NCBI RefSeq assembly: GCF_001465595.2
Contig: NZ_CP013481.2
Span: 620,001-684,000, forward strand
Source: Pandoraea apista
GTDB lineage: Bacteria; Pseudomonadota; Gammaproteobacteria; Burkholderiales; Burkholderiaceae
Direction of reading: 5' to 3'
DNA length: 64,000 nucleotides
In this document: in pieces, positions 18,271 through 26,824 of the stretch
Position numbering within the stretch: position 1 is the stretch's first letter
How the letters are laid out: each line of letters begins with the position of its first letter
Notes under the pieces: generated by a model
Databases searched by the model: none
Told to the model about the DNA's origin: nothing
The model's input: only the letters and a program-made list of their open reading frames with translations
Position numbers and translations under genes: made by a program

Positions 18271-19101
18271 CTAAGGCGTACGAGGTGCCGGCGTTTGGTT
18301 GAGACGGCCTTGCAGCGTGTCGCGCAGCCGCGCTGCCGTCAGCTCACCAAGGTGGGCGTCGACCAGACGGCCGTTCGTATCGAAGAACAAGGTGGTGGGC
18401 AGTCCGCGCGCACCGGCGGCCTGCATGGCTAGCGAGGTGGGATCGAGCAGCAGATCGTCGAATCGAAGGCCCTGCGACTGGACGAACGCCTCGACCGTGT
18501 GGGCGGCCTCGCCCTGATTGATCAACAGAAATCGCACGTCGGGGTAGTCGGCCTGCGCTTTCTCCAGCACCGGCATTTCGCGTCGGCACGGCGGGCACCA
18601 GCTCGCCCACAGATTCATCACGACGGGACTGCCGCGATACGCATCGAGCGAGACCGGCTGACCTGTCACCGTGGAGAGCGTCAACGATGGCAGCGGCGGG
18701 GCGGCGCGTTGCATCACGCTCAACCCCACTTGTGCGGCGCCCCAGATCGTCACGCCCGCAGCGAAACCATACAGCATCGGACGGCGTCGGGAAGGGTGAC
18801 GCCTAACGCGCCATAGCGCCCAGCCAAGCGCCGCGGGCAGGCCGGCCCAGACATTGAAGCCACCGTCGCCAATGGCGACGATGGAGAGCGGAGTCGCCAC
18901 GTAATCCGACCACCAGCGCAGCACATACGCGAAGCGTGCAACGAGCAGACCGACGAACAGTGCGTCGAGGAGCGCGCTGGCGGCGGCGCGGCGCGGATCG
19001 GCGTCGGTAGTGCGCAGAAGATAGCGGGCAACGAGCCACGCCACCGCCACGGCTGTGGCGACGGCCGCCGCCTGCACCGAGAAGGGGCCGATACCGGTCA
19101 T
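18271..19101 (-). CDS. TlpA-like thioredoxin with N-terminal Lgt-like membrane domain
   Basis: 276 residues in two parts. Residues 1-130 hold about four membrane segments that resemble the first half of prolipoprotein diacylglyceryl transferase (Lgt): IGPFSV at the start, then [18 protein letters not shown] and a DGGFNVWAG segment. The His that Lgt needs in its SFHGG motif is Trp85 here, and the rest of Lgt is absent, so transferase activity is unlikely. Residues 135-270 are a TlpA/ResA thioredoxin with WASWCPPC (Cys169, Cys172) and the cis-Pro loop GLPTTLFFD. It probably acts as a membrane-tethered periplasmic reductant fed by the DsbD homologue, whose stop overlaps its start by 4 bases. Confidence 0.85.
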   Translation of the reverse strand: MTGIGPFSVQAAAVATAVAVAWLVARYLLRTTDADPRRAAASALLDALFVGLLVARFAYVLRWWSDYVATPLSIVAIGDGGFNVWAGLPAALGWALWRVRRHPSRRRPMLYGFAAGVTIWGAAQVGLSVMQRAAPPLPSLTLSTVTGQPVSLDAYRGSPVVMNLWASWCPPCRREMPVLEKAQADYPDVRFLLINQGEAAHTVEAFVQSQGLRFDDLLLDPTSLAMQAAGARGLPTTLFFDTNGRLVDAHLGELTAARLRDTLQGRLNQTPAPRTP

Positions 19102-20927
19102 GCGACCCCCGCGGCGTCGAGGCGGCGCAGGAAGCTGCGCGCATCGAGTTCGCCGACCATGCGCTGGGCGCGCACTTCGTTACCGCTCGCGTCGATCAGG
19201 ATGAGCGTGGGCGGGCCGAGCACCCCCCAGCGTTTCATCAGCGCCTGATCGATCGCGTCGTTCTTCGTCACGTCGGGGCGCAGCACCTGCATGCGGGCCA
19301 GCCGTGCGGCGACAGCAGGATCACCGAACACGTTGCGTTCGATGACATGGCAGCTCACGCACCAGTCCGCATAGAAGTCGATCAGCGTCCATTGCCCTTT
19401 CGCGGCGGCTTGTGCGATGCGTGCGTCGACATCCTCTGCCGACTTGACGCCGACATACTCGACCGCCTTGCCGTTGCGGGCATCTGCGCCGCTTGGGGTG
19501 GCGGCGTACGCCCGCTCAAGCGGTCGCAGTACCGAATCGTTGCCCGCCGCCGCGCCGACCAGCAGGAACACCGACCAGACGCTTGCCAAAGCCGCCGCGA
19601 ACGTCAGCGTCCAGCTCGCGGGTTTCCCGCGCAACTGCCAGGCCCAGGCGGCGAATCCCACGCCGAGTCCGAGACCGAGGGCCCCCCAGAGCAGAAGACT
19701 GATGTTGCCGGGGACGAAGCGGCTCAGCATCAGAACGGCCATGCCCGTCATGACATAGGCGAAGGCAATGCGCACACGAACCATCCACGCCCCGGGCCGC
19801 GGCAAAACACGCGAGCCGAACAGCGCAATGGCCAGCAACGGGAGCCCCATGCCGAGCCCGAGTGCGAACAGCGCGATGCCGCCTGTCCAGGCGTTGCCCG
19901 TCTGGCTGATGTAGAGCAAAGCGCCGGCCAACGGGGCAGTCATGCACGGGCCGACGAGGAGTGCCGAGAGGAAGCCGAGGGCGGCGGCGCCTGCGAGACT
20001 GCCGCCGGTGCGTTGGTGTCCGGCGGCGTCGAGCCGATTCGTGATGAAGGCCGGCAGGCGCAACTCGAACAGACCGAACAGCGATGCAGCCAACACGAGG
20101 AACAGCGCCGCGAAAGCGCCGAGCAGCCATGGAGATTGCAACGTTGCCTGCAAATTGGCACCGGCCAGACCTGCCGCCACGCCGACTGCGGCATACGTGA
20201 GCGCCATCGCCAGTACGTACGACAGTGAGAGGGCGAGCGCGCGCAACGGGGCGGGACGATTGCCCACGATCATCGTCGAGACGATGGGGATCATCGGCAG
20301 CGTGCACGGCGTGAAGGCCAGCAGAAGACCGAAACCGAAAAACAGCAGCGTTGCGGCGACAGGGCCGACCGTGGCCAGCCGGTGCGCGGCGGCCTGATCT
20401 TCCGCGAGCGGCGCGGCGGCGTTGGTGTCGACATCTCCATCGACAGAGGGGGTGGATGGTGTCGCGGAAACTGCCGGCGCATCGGGCGCCGGGGTCGCGC
20501 CTGCGGGTAAAGCGACTTTCATCGTCTGCGGCGGATAGCAGATCCCCGCATCGGCACACCCTTGCCAGTGCAGCGTTACCGGCCCCGAAGTCGCTGCGGG
20601 CAGACGAATGCGCAGTGCGTCGCGGGTGTAGATTTCCGTGTCGCCGAAGAACTCGTCCGTATGCCTGGCGCCTTCGGACAGCGTCAGATCGACGGGCTTG
20701 CCCGAAGGATCTTCCGCCCGCAGCGAATGCCGGTAAACGTAGTAGTCCTTTGCAACGTGCCCGATAACTTCCAGATGATCCTGCACCGGCTCGACGGGAG
20801 AGAGCGACAGTACTTGCGACGCGTCGAGGAACTTCGGCTCGCTTTGCCACGTAAACGCGTCGGCGGCGCGTGTTGCGCCGAACGTGCTGAGAAAAATCAC
20901 AAAAATGTAGAAGAAGCGGCGTAGCAA
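19098..20927 (-). CDS. dsbD: Thiol:disulfide interchange protein DsbD
   Basis: 609 residues with all three DsbD domains: signal peptide (1-22), periplasmic nDsbD with GCADAGICYPP (Cys124, Cys130), a linker, an eight-helix membrane domain with redox Cys in FTPCTLPMIP and VGPCMTAPLAG, and a C-terminal thioredoxin with DWCVSC (about 523-526). It passes electrons from cytoplasmic thioredoxin to periplasmic partners such as DsbC and cytochrome c maturation factors. The start codon is TTG at 20925-20927 with AGGAG upstream. ATGA overlap with the TlpA-like gene shows an operon. Confidence 0.95.
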   Translation of the reverse strand: MLRRFFYIFVIFLSTFGATRAADAFTWQSEPKFLDASQVLSLSPVEPVQDHLEVIGHVAKDYYVYRHSLRAEDPSGKPVDLTLSEGARHTDEFFGDTEIYTRDALRIRLPAATSGPVTLHWQGCADAGICYPPQTMKVALPAGATPAPDAPAVSATPSTPSVDGDVDTNAAAPLAEDQAAAHRLATVGPVAATLLFFGFGLLLAFTPCTLPMIPIVSTMIVGNRPAPLRALALSLSYVLAMALTYAAVGVAAGLAGANLQATLQSPWLLGAFAALFLVLAASLFGLFELRLPAFITNRLDAAGHQRTGGSLAGAAALGFLSALLVGPCMTAPLAGALLYISQTGNAWTGGIALFALGLGMGLPLLAIALFGSRVLPRPGAWMVRVRIAFAYVMTGMAVLMLSRFVPGNISLLLWGALGLGLGVGFAAWAWQLRGKPASWTLTFAAALASVWSVFLLVGAAAGNDSVLRPLERAYAATPSGADARNGKAVEYVGVKSAEDVDARIAQAAAKGQWTLIDFYADWCVSCHVIERNVFGDPAVAARLARMQVLRPDVTKNDAIDQALMKRWGVLGPPTLILIDASGNEVRAQRMVGELDARSFLRRLDAAGVA

Positions 20928-21099
20928 ATCTGTTCTCCTGAAGGAGGTCCAAAGCAGACGAGAGCGTGCCCTATGCCGATTAACCGAGAGTTAACGCTGG
21001 TCGCCCCTGTGGATTTCACGTTCATACGCACCCCCACCGCGCGCCATGAGTTACGCAAACTACGTAACATGACGCGGTACTCAAGGGAGGTGCGGAGGC

Positions 21100-21765
21100 A
21101 TGCGAGTGTTGTTGGTTGAGGACGATGCGTTGATCGCGAGCGGCATTGATGCGGGGTTAGCGGCGTTGGGCATTACTGTCGAGCATGCCTCTAGCGGTGC
21201 GGCGGCGGTGGCGGCCCATGCGGAGAACACCTTCGACGCGTTGGTGCTTGATCTGGGGTTACCCGACGGCGACGGCCTTCAGGTGCTGGCGAGGATTCGT
21301 GCGGTCGAGCCGGGCGTTCCCGTGCTTATCCTGACGGCGCGCGACGCCATCGAGCATCGGATTGCGGGGTTGAATGGCGGGGCGGACGATTACATGGTCA
21401 AGCCGTTCGACTTGCGCGAGTTGGCGGCGCGGTTGCACGCATTGATGCGACGCACGCAGGGGCGGGCGGCGCAGATCATCGAAGCCGGGCCGCTTCGGTT
21501 GGAGCCCGCGAGCGGTTTGGCGTGGCTCGACGGCGCGCCGGTAGAGCTATCGCGAAAAGAGATCGACTTGCTGGCGCATCTGGCCAGCACGCGGGGTCGA
21601 TGGCTGACGCCGGACATGTTGCATGAGCGCCTGTATGGCTTGACGGAGCGTGTGAACAGCAATGCACTGAACGTGCACATACACAACGTACGTCGCAAGT
21701 TGGGTTGCGATGTCATTCAGACGGCGCGCGGCCTGGGCTATCGATTGGGGTGGGCGTTGTCATGA
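21100..21765 (+). CDS. OmpR-family response regulator (QseB/PmrA-like)
   Basis: 221 residues. The receiver domain has the acidic pair ED8-D9, phosphoacceptor Asp51 in LVLDLGLPDGDG, Thr79 and Lys101 in MVKPFD. The C-terminal winged helix ends in NVRRKLGCDVIQTARGLGYRLG, which is typical of the family. Leucine is mostly TTG, unlike the CTG/CTC-rich neighbours. It overlaps the downstream histidine kinase gene by 4 bases (ATGA) and lies divergent from dsbD with 172 bases between. The regulated genes are unknown; the flanking redox and export genes are candidates. Confidence 0.95.
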   Translation: MRVLLVEDDALIASGIDAGLAALGITVEHASSGAAAVAAHAENTFDALVLDLGLPDGDGLQVLARIRAVEPGVPVLILTARDAIEHRIAGLNGGADDYMVKPFDLRELAARLHALMRRTQGRAAQIIEAGPLRLEPASGLAWLDGAPVELSRKEIDLLAHLASTRGRWLTPDMLHERLYGLTERVNSNALNVHIHNVRRKLGCDVIQTARGLGYRLGWALS

Positions 21766-23174
21766 GTCTTCGATTGAGAGCGGTGCTGATAGCGGGCGTA
21801 GCGTTGATCGTACTTTGGATGGTGGCCGCGACGTGGATGATGCGTGGCGTGCAGGCCAATCTCGACAGGGCGTTGGATGAGCGTTTGGCGATGTCGGCCC
21901 GGATGGTATCGGGGTTGCTGGCCAAGGTGGCGTTATCGCCGCTGGGCACGGGCGAGGGACAGTCCAATTTGGGCGATGTCATACGTGTGGGCACCCACGA
22001 CGGGATTGCGTGCGAGATTCGTTCGGTGCAGGGGGCGGTGTTGGCGCGCACCGACGGCGGCCCGCACGCGGGAAGCGCGGCGTTGCCGTTGGGATTCAGC
22101 ACCCTGGAGGTCGATGGCGAGCGTTGGCGAATCTATGTCTTGCAGGACGACCGGGGCTATCAGGTCATGACGGCGGATGGGTTGGCGCGGCGAGCGGGCT
22201 TGATACATGCGTTGCTGAGGGCGGCGGGCGTACCGTTCCTGATTGCGGTCGTGGGTGGTTTGCTGGCGTTATGGATCGGCATAGGCAGGGGGTTGTCGCC
22301 ATTGGAGACATTGCGTGCGACGTTGCGCAACAAGCGCGCCGACGATACGGCGCCGATCGATCTGGGGCGGGCACCTGCCGAGTTGCGACCGGTGGTTTCG
22401 GCGTTAAATGGCTTGTTGGATCGTCTGACGCGGGCCTTGTCGTACCAGAGAGCGTTCACTGACGCTGCGGCGCATGAACTACGGACACCCTTAACGGCGG
22501 TGGACACGCATTTACAGGTGGCGGAGATCACAAGCGGGGCGTCTGCTGCACGGGCGTTGCATCAAGCGGGCATGGGGGTGCGCCGGTTGCGTCATACGCT
22601 GGATCAGATGATGACGTTGGCGCGAGCGGAGGCGCCGGCACAGGAGCAGGACATATGCGAATCGGTGCGAGCGGCGATAGTGGAAGGCGTGAGCGAATGG
22701 GATGTGGTGGACCGGGGCCCCGTTCCGCTGCGAGTTGGGTCAATGTCCGAGTGGCGGCATGGGGCGCCGGTCCGTCGTGGGCGGCCACGGGTCGTGTTTC
22801 GCATGGCGTGCGAGGACCGTGGCACGGCGGTGCCGCATTCGATGTTGAGCACAGCGGTGAGGAATGTCGTGGACAACGCGTTGCGCTACTCCCCGGAGGG
22901 GAGCTCGGTCGATGTGACGGTGGAAATAAGCGAGCAACGGCGGCAGTATCGCATCGAAGTGGGGGATCGGGGCCCGGGTCTCGCGCCTGAGCAGGCGGCG
23001 CAAATGGGGCGGCGTTTCTGGCGGGGGGATCAGGGCCGGCAGCGGGGCGAGGGTGCAGGATTGGGGATATCGATCGTGCGGGCGATTGCGTCTCGCTTTG
23101 GTGCTGAGGTCGAGTTCGTGCCTCGTGACGGGGGTGGTTTGCTGGCGCGGCTTTACGTGCCGATTGGGCGATGA
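21762..23174 (+). CDS. Sensor histidine kinase (QseC/PmrB-like)
   Basis: 470 residues. Two membrane segments (about 6-27 and 153-173) flank a periplasmic sensor of about 125 residues. The dimerisation domain has the phosphoacceptor His238 in DAAAHELRTPL, followed by the ATPase domain with N-box VVDNALRYSPEG, and G-boxes GDRGPGL and GAGLGISIV. A Met/Arg-rich stretch (about 325-365) between DHp and ATPase is longer than usual. Leu codons TTG and rarer codons such as ATA and AGA occur often. It pairs with the overlapping response regulator; the signal is unknown. Confidence 0.94.
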   Translation: MSLRLRAVLIAGVALIVLWMVAATWMMRGVQANLDRALDERLAMSARMVSGLLAKVALSPLGTGEGQSNLGDVIRVGTHDGIACEIRSVQGAVLARTDGGPHAGSAALPLGFSTLEVDGERWRIYVLQDDRGYQVMTADGLARRAGLIHALLRAAGVPFLIAVVGGLLALWIGIGRGLSPLETLRATLRNKRADDTAPIDLGRAPAELRPVVSALNGLLDRLTRALSYQRAFTDAAAHELRTPLTAVDTHLQVAEITSGASAARALHQAGMGVRRLRHTLDQMMTLARAEAPAQEQDICESVRAAIVEGVSEWDVVDRGPVPLRVGSMSEWRHGAPVRRGRPRVVFRMACEDRGTAVPHSMLSTAVRNVVDNALRYSPEGSSVDVTVEISEQRRQYRIEVGDRGPGLAPEQAAQMGRRFWRGDQGRQRGEGAGLGISIVRAIASRFGAEVEFVPRDGGGLLARLYVPIGR

Positions 23175-23209
23175 CCTTCGGAGGCCCGGTGCATCGCCCC
23201 TGCCGGGTT

Positions 23210-25501
23210 TCAGCGGGACTTCCTCACTTTCGGCGCCGGGGTCGCGCGCGCGGTTTTCGCGGCGTTTTCGAACACGGCCAACACCTGCTCCAGATCGCTT
23301 TGCTCGCCGCCGTCTAGCGGCACGGCGAAGCTGAGATCCTTCACGGCCTTCGCCACTCGCCGGATATTTCCCGGTGTCGAGTGGGCAAGCATGCCGGGAA
23401 TGGCTTCCATCGCGGCGTCTGGCTCCATGCGCAGCAGCCCGGCCTGACGCCGGATCATCTCGCGGAATTGCTCGATCGAAATATCCTTCTCGCCGCGTGG
23501 CAGCGATCGCGCGAGATTGAACTGGCGCTCATCCGCTTCACCGTGCAGACGATGTACCCAGAGCAGCGCACGAATGCCGGCTTCGAGCAATCCGCCTTGA
23601 CGCAGTTCGTGGCGACGCTGCGCCAGCGTTTCCCGGACAAACGCCATGTGTTCCGGCGATGTGCCCGGATGCACGCGCACCGCTGCGCCGTCGCTGCCAT
23701 GCAGCCCGGCGAGCGCTTGTACCCATGGTTGCCCGTAAATCAGTTCGAAGGCCTTCTCATAGCCATCGTCGCGCATATCGCGATAGAAGTTGAGCGACTG
23801 CTCGATGGCGTTTGAAATCGACGATTCCAGTGCGAGGAAGGGGTTGTCCGGCGCCACCGGACGACGCGTTTCACGCACGCGATTCGCTTTCTCGGCGATG
23901 GGGGCGGCAAATGGATTGCGATCCGACCAAAGCTCGTAGCTCACGCGCAGCGGATGCAACAGCCGCATCCAGTACGCCGAGTTGGGCGTGACCATCGCGC
24001 GGACCCACGGTTGCACAAGACTGCGGTACAACCCGAGATTGATGTCAGACAGATGTGCCACCGCCGCGAAGCGCCGATCGCTCTCGGCGTCCGGCTGCAC
24101 AATGGCGCGCACATCTGCGACGCTGCGCCGCTGAATCGACATCACGTAATCGCCATCGATCAATTCCCGATGCGGCGTGTCCTCCGTCTTGTCGGCGATC
24201 TGTGCCTGATAGATGCCCGCCGGCAGCACATCGATCAGATCGATATTGCTGACGAACTTGCGATGCTCCTTGCGACCGGTGCTGCCCGACACAAAGATGC
24301 CGAGATGGCCGATGCTGTCATGCGTGGCATACACGATCGTCTGATCGTGGCTGAGCACTTCCGCGTCGTCGCGATACATGTCCGTCACGAAGCCCAGCGC
24401 CTGAGGCGGCGGCGTAATGTTGTCGCCATACGAGCAGAACACCACGATGGGCGAGCGGATATTGCGCAGATCGATCCGGATGCCGTCGCTCGTGATCAAC
24501 TCCGCGCTCGTGAGCCGGTTGCCCACGAACAGGTTATCCACGATGTACTGCATCTCCTGCGCATTGAGGAACACATGCCCGCCCCAGTATTTCTCGAAGC
24601 TGAGATAGCGCGGTGCCTCCGTATCGACGTTGGCGTAAAGGTGATATTTCTTGCGCCACAGCGTATTCGCCGGGTCGAGATTTTCGAAGTTCTGCACCAG
24701 CCACGCGCCGTCGAAGCGCCCGTCGCCCAGATCGCTCGTGAGCGCCGTCAACCAACTGCCGCCCAGCAGACCGCCCGAATAACGCATCGGATTGCGCCCG
24801 CGCCAGCCGGCCCAATAAGACAACGGTGCGCCGGCTACGATGATCGGCCCGAACAGTTCCGGACGCATCGCCGCCGTCATCAACACCTGCCAGCCCGCCT
24901 GACAATTGCCAATCACTGCCGGCTTGCCCGCGCTCTCGGGATGCAGCGAAATCACCTTCTCCAGAAACGCGGCTTCGGCGTGCATCACGTCTTCGACCGT
25001 CTGGCCGGGTACCGGATCGGGCAAAAAGCCCACGAAATAGCACGGATGTCCCGCTCGCAGGGCCGCGCCGATCTCGCTGTCGGGCTTGAAGCCACCGATG
25101 CCCGGGCCGTGGCCCGCGCGCGGGTCGACTACCACGAACGGACGTGCGTTAGGCAGCGTGGGCGTTTCCTCCGGCGGCAGAATGCGCATCAATGCGTAGT
25201 TGCACGGGCGCGGGAGGTCGTGCGCGTCGAGGACTACCTCGGCAGGAAAATCGAGCACATTCGGCGCCGATTCGGCGAGGTGCGCCTGATACTGGTTGCC
25301 GCGCTGACGCAACACATCCGCGTACAGCACGCTGCGCTGCCACGCATCGACGGCATACTCCGCGGCCGCGGCCATCCACGGCAAGTTGGCCATCCACGGA
25401 TTGGCGGCCGACCACGGGGTATCGGCTGCCTGGGTCGCGTCAGCAGAGGAGGTGGCGCGCGAAGCACGGCGTTCGAGTGCGGCAGACGACTTGGCAGACA
25501 T
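23210..25501 (-). CDS. DUF3141 protein, PhaC-like alpha/beta hydrolase
   Basis: 763 residues. The alpha/beta hydrolase core resembles class I/III PHA synthases: a lipase-box-like GNCQAGW with Cys200 as likely nucleophile, Asp360 in VVFCSYGDNITPP and His399 in HDSIGHLGIF, which together can form a Cys-Asp-His triad. The N-terminus is Trp-rich (PWSAANPWMANLPWM) and the C-terminal about 250 residues are charged and helical. There is no PHA gene nearby. It is the last gene after an ABC exporter and tripartite efflux genes on the same strand, 105 bases downstream, so it may be cotranscribed. The substrate is unknown. Confidence 0.85.
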   Translation of the reverse strand: MSAKSSAALERRASRATSSADATQAADTPWSAANPWMANLPWMAAAAEYAVDAWQRSVLYADVLRQRGNQYQAHLAESAPNVLDFPAEVVLDAHDLPRPCNYALMRILPPEETPTLPNARPFVVVDPRAGHGPGIGGFKPDSEIGAALRAGHPCYFVGFLPDPVPGQTVEDVMHAEAAFLEKVISLHPESAGKPAVIGNCQAGWQVLMTAAMRPELFGPIIVAGAPLSYWAGWRGRNPMRYSGGLLGGSWLTALTSDLGDGRFDGAWLVQNFENLDPANTLWRKKYHLYANVDTEAPRYLSFEKYWGGHVFLNAQEMQYIVDNLFVGNRLTSAELITSDGIRIDLRNIRSPIVVFCSYGDNITPPPQALGFVTDMYRDDAEVLSHDQTIVYATHDSIGHLGIFVSGSTGRKEHRKFVSNIDLIDVLPAGIYQAQIADKTEDTPHRELIDGDYVMSIQRRSVADVRAIVQPDAESDRRFAAVAHLSDINLGLYRSLVQPWVRAMVTPNSAYWMRLLHPLRVSYELWSDRNPFAAPIAEKANRVRETRRPVAPDNPFLALESSISNAIEQSLNFYRDMRDDGYEKAFELIYGQPWVQALAGLHGSDGAAVRVHPGTSPEHMAFVRETLAQRRHELRQGGLLEAGIRALLWVHRLHGEADERQFNLARSLPRGEKDISIEQFREMIRRQAGLLRMEPDAAMEAIPGMLAHSTPGNIRRVAKAVKDLSFAVPLDGGEQSDLEQVLAVFENAAKTARATPAPKVRKSR

Positions 25502-25606
25502 GGCAAAGACCTCGCAAATCGGGCATGACAGGAGGGCCGAACGCGGTTGGGGGCACGGACCGCATGGACCACACAGTCCACACAGCCCGCGCAGCCCGCA
25601 CAGACA

Positions 25607-26824
25607 TTAGGCCATCGAACTGAGCGTGCGGCGAAAACGCCGCAGCGAGAAGGCGAAGAACACGGCGCCAATGACCGCGAGCGCCACGAACTGCACCCAC
25701 ACGACGCCGATCCCGGCGCCGCGGAACAGGATCGCCTGGCCCAGCTCGACGAAATGCGTCGTGGGTGCGGCAAGCATGATGTCCTGCACGAGCTTCGGCA
25801 TGCTTTCGCGCGGCGTGTTCCCGCCCGAGAGCATTTGCAGCGGCAATAACACCAGAATCAGCAACATGCCGAACTGCGGCATCGATCGGGCGAGTGTTGC
25901 GAGAAAGATACCCATCGACGTCGTGGCGAACAGGTGCAGTGTCGCGCCCAGCAGGAACAGCGCCACCGAACCGCCGATCGGCACATGCAGCGCCCCGCTC
26001 ACGATCAGCCAGAGCGACATGGCCGCTGCGATCAGCACCACCAACCCCATCGACCATACCTTCGCCAGCATGATCTCGGTCGGTGTCACCGGCATGACGA
26101 GCAAATGCTCGATCGTGCCGTGCTCACGCTCGCGAATGAGCGCAGCGCCCGTGAGAATGATCGAGAGCATCGTGATGTTGTTGATGATCTGCATCAGCGC
26201 GCCGAACCAGGCACGTTCGAGCGTCGGGTTGAAGCGCACCCGCAACGCCAGATCGACCGGCAATTCCGGCGTCGATCGGTAACGCTGGAGAAACTCGCGG
26301 ACCTCCGCCGATACGATCTGTTGCACATAACCGCTGCCGGAGAACGCCTGACTCATGCGCGTGGCATCGACATTGAGCTGAACTTGTGCGGCGCGCCCTG
26401 CCAGAATGTCGCGCTGAAAATTGGGCGGAATATTCAGCGCGAACGTGTACGCGCCTTCGTCCATACCCTTGTCGACGGCGTCGGCCGTAATCATGCGCGG
26501 CAGGGTGAACTGCGGCGGATAGAACGCCGAAACGATGCGTTGCGAGAGTGGCGACACGTCTTCGTCCACAATGGCAATCGGTGCGAGGTGCAGCGTGTCG
26601 GGCTGGGCCGTCGCTGCCGAATACACCGACGCCGTGAACGTGTAGACGATCAGCACCAGCATCATCGGATCGCGCACCAGACTCCAGAGCTCTTTCACCC
26701 CGAGCCGGAAGATGTTCGCCAGATGCCGCCGCCACGCATGCGCGCGCCGGGCTTTCGCGAGACCGGCCGTGGCCGGTGGTGCGGGCGGGGGAGACGCTTG
26801 CGGTGCGCTGGGGGTGGCCATCAC
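25607..26824 (-). CDS. ABC-2 type permease, YhhJ-like
   Basis: 405 residues. One membrane segment at about 45-65, a large extracytoplasmic domain (about 70-200) and five C-terminal membrane segments (about 210-395) with the ABC-2 signature [26 protein letters not shown]. It pairs with the permease part of the upstream RbbA-like protein, whose stop overlaps its start by 4 bases. This is the arrangement of the YhiI-RbbA-YhhJ exporter. The N-terminal 35 residues are Pro/Ala-rich. The cargo is unknown. Confidence 0.9.
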   Translation of the reverse strand: MMATPSAPQASPPPAPPATAGLAKARRAHAWRRHLANIFRLGVKELWSLVRDPMMLVLIVYTFTASVYSAATAQPDTLHLAPIAIVDEDVSPLSQRIVSAFYPPQFTLPRMITADAVDKGMDEGAYTFALNIPPNFQRDILAGRAAQVQLNVDATRMSQAFSGSGYVQQIVSAEVREFLQRYRSTPELPVDLALRVRFNPTLERAWFGALMQIINNITMLSIILTGAALIREREHGTIEHLLVMPVTPTEIMLAKVWSMGLVVLIAAAMSLWLIVSGALHVPIGGSVALFLLGATLHLFATTSMGIFLATLARSMPQFGMLLILVLLPLQMLSGGNTPRESMPKLVQDIMLAAPTTHFVELGQAILFRGAGIGVVWVQFVALAVIGAVFFAFSLRRFRRTLSSMA

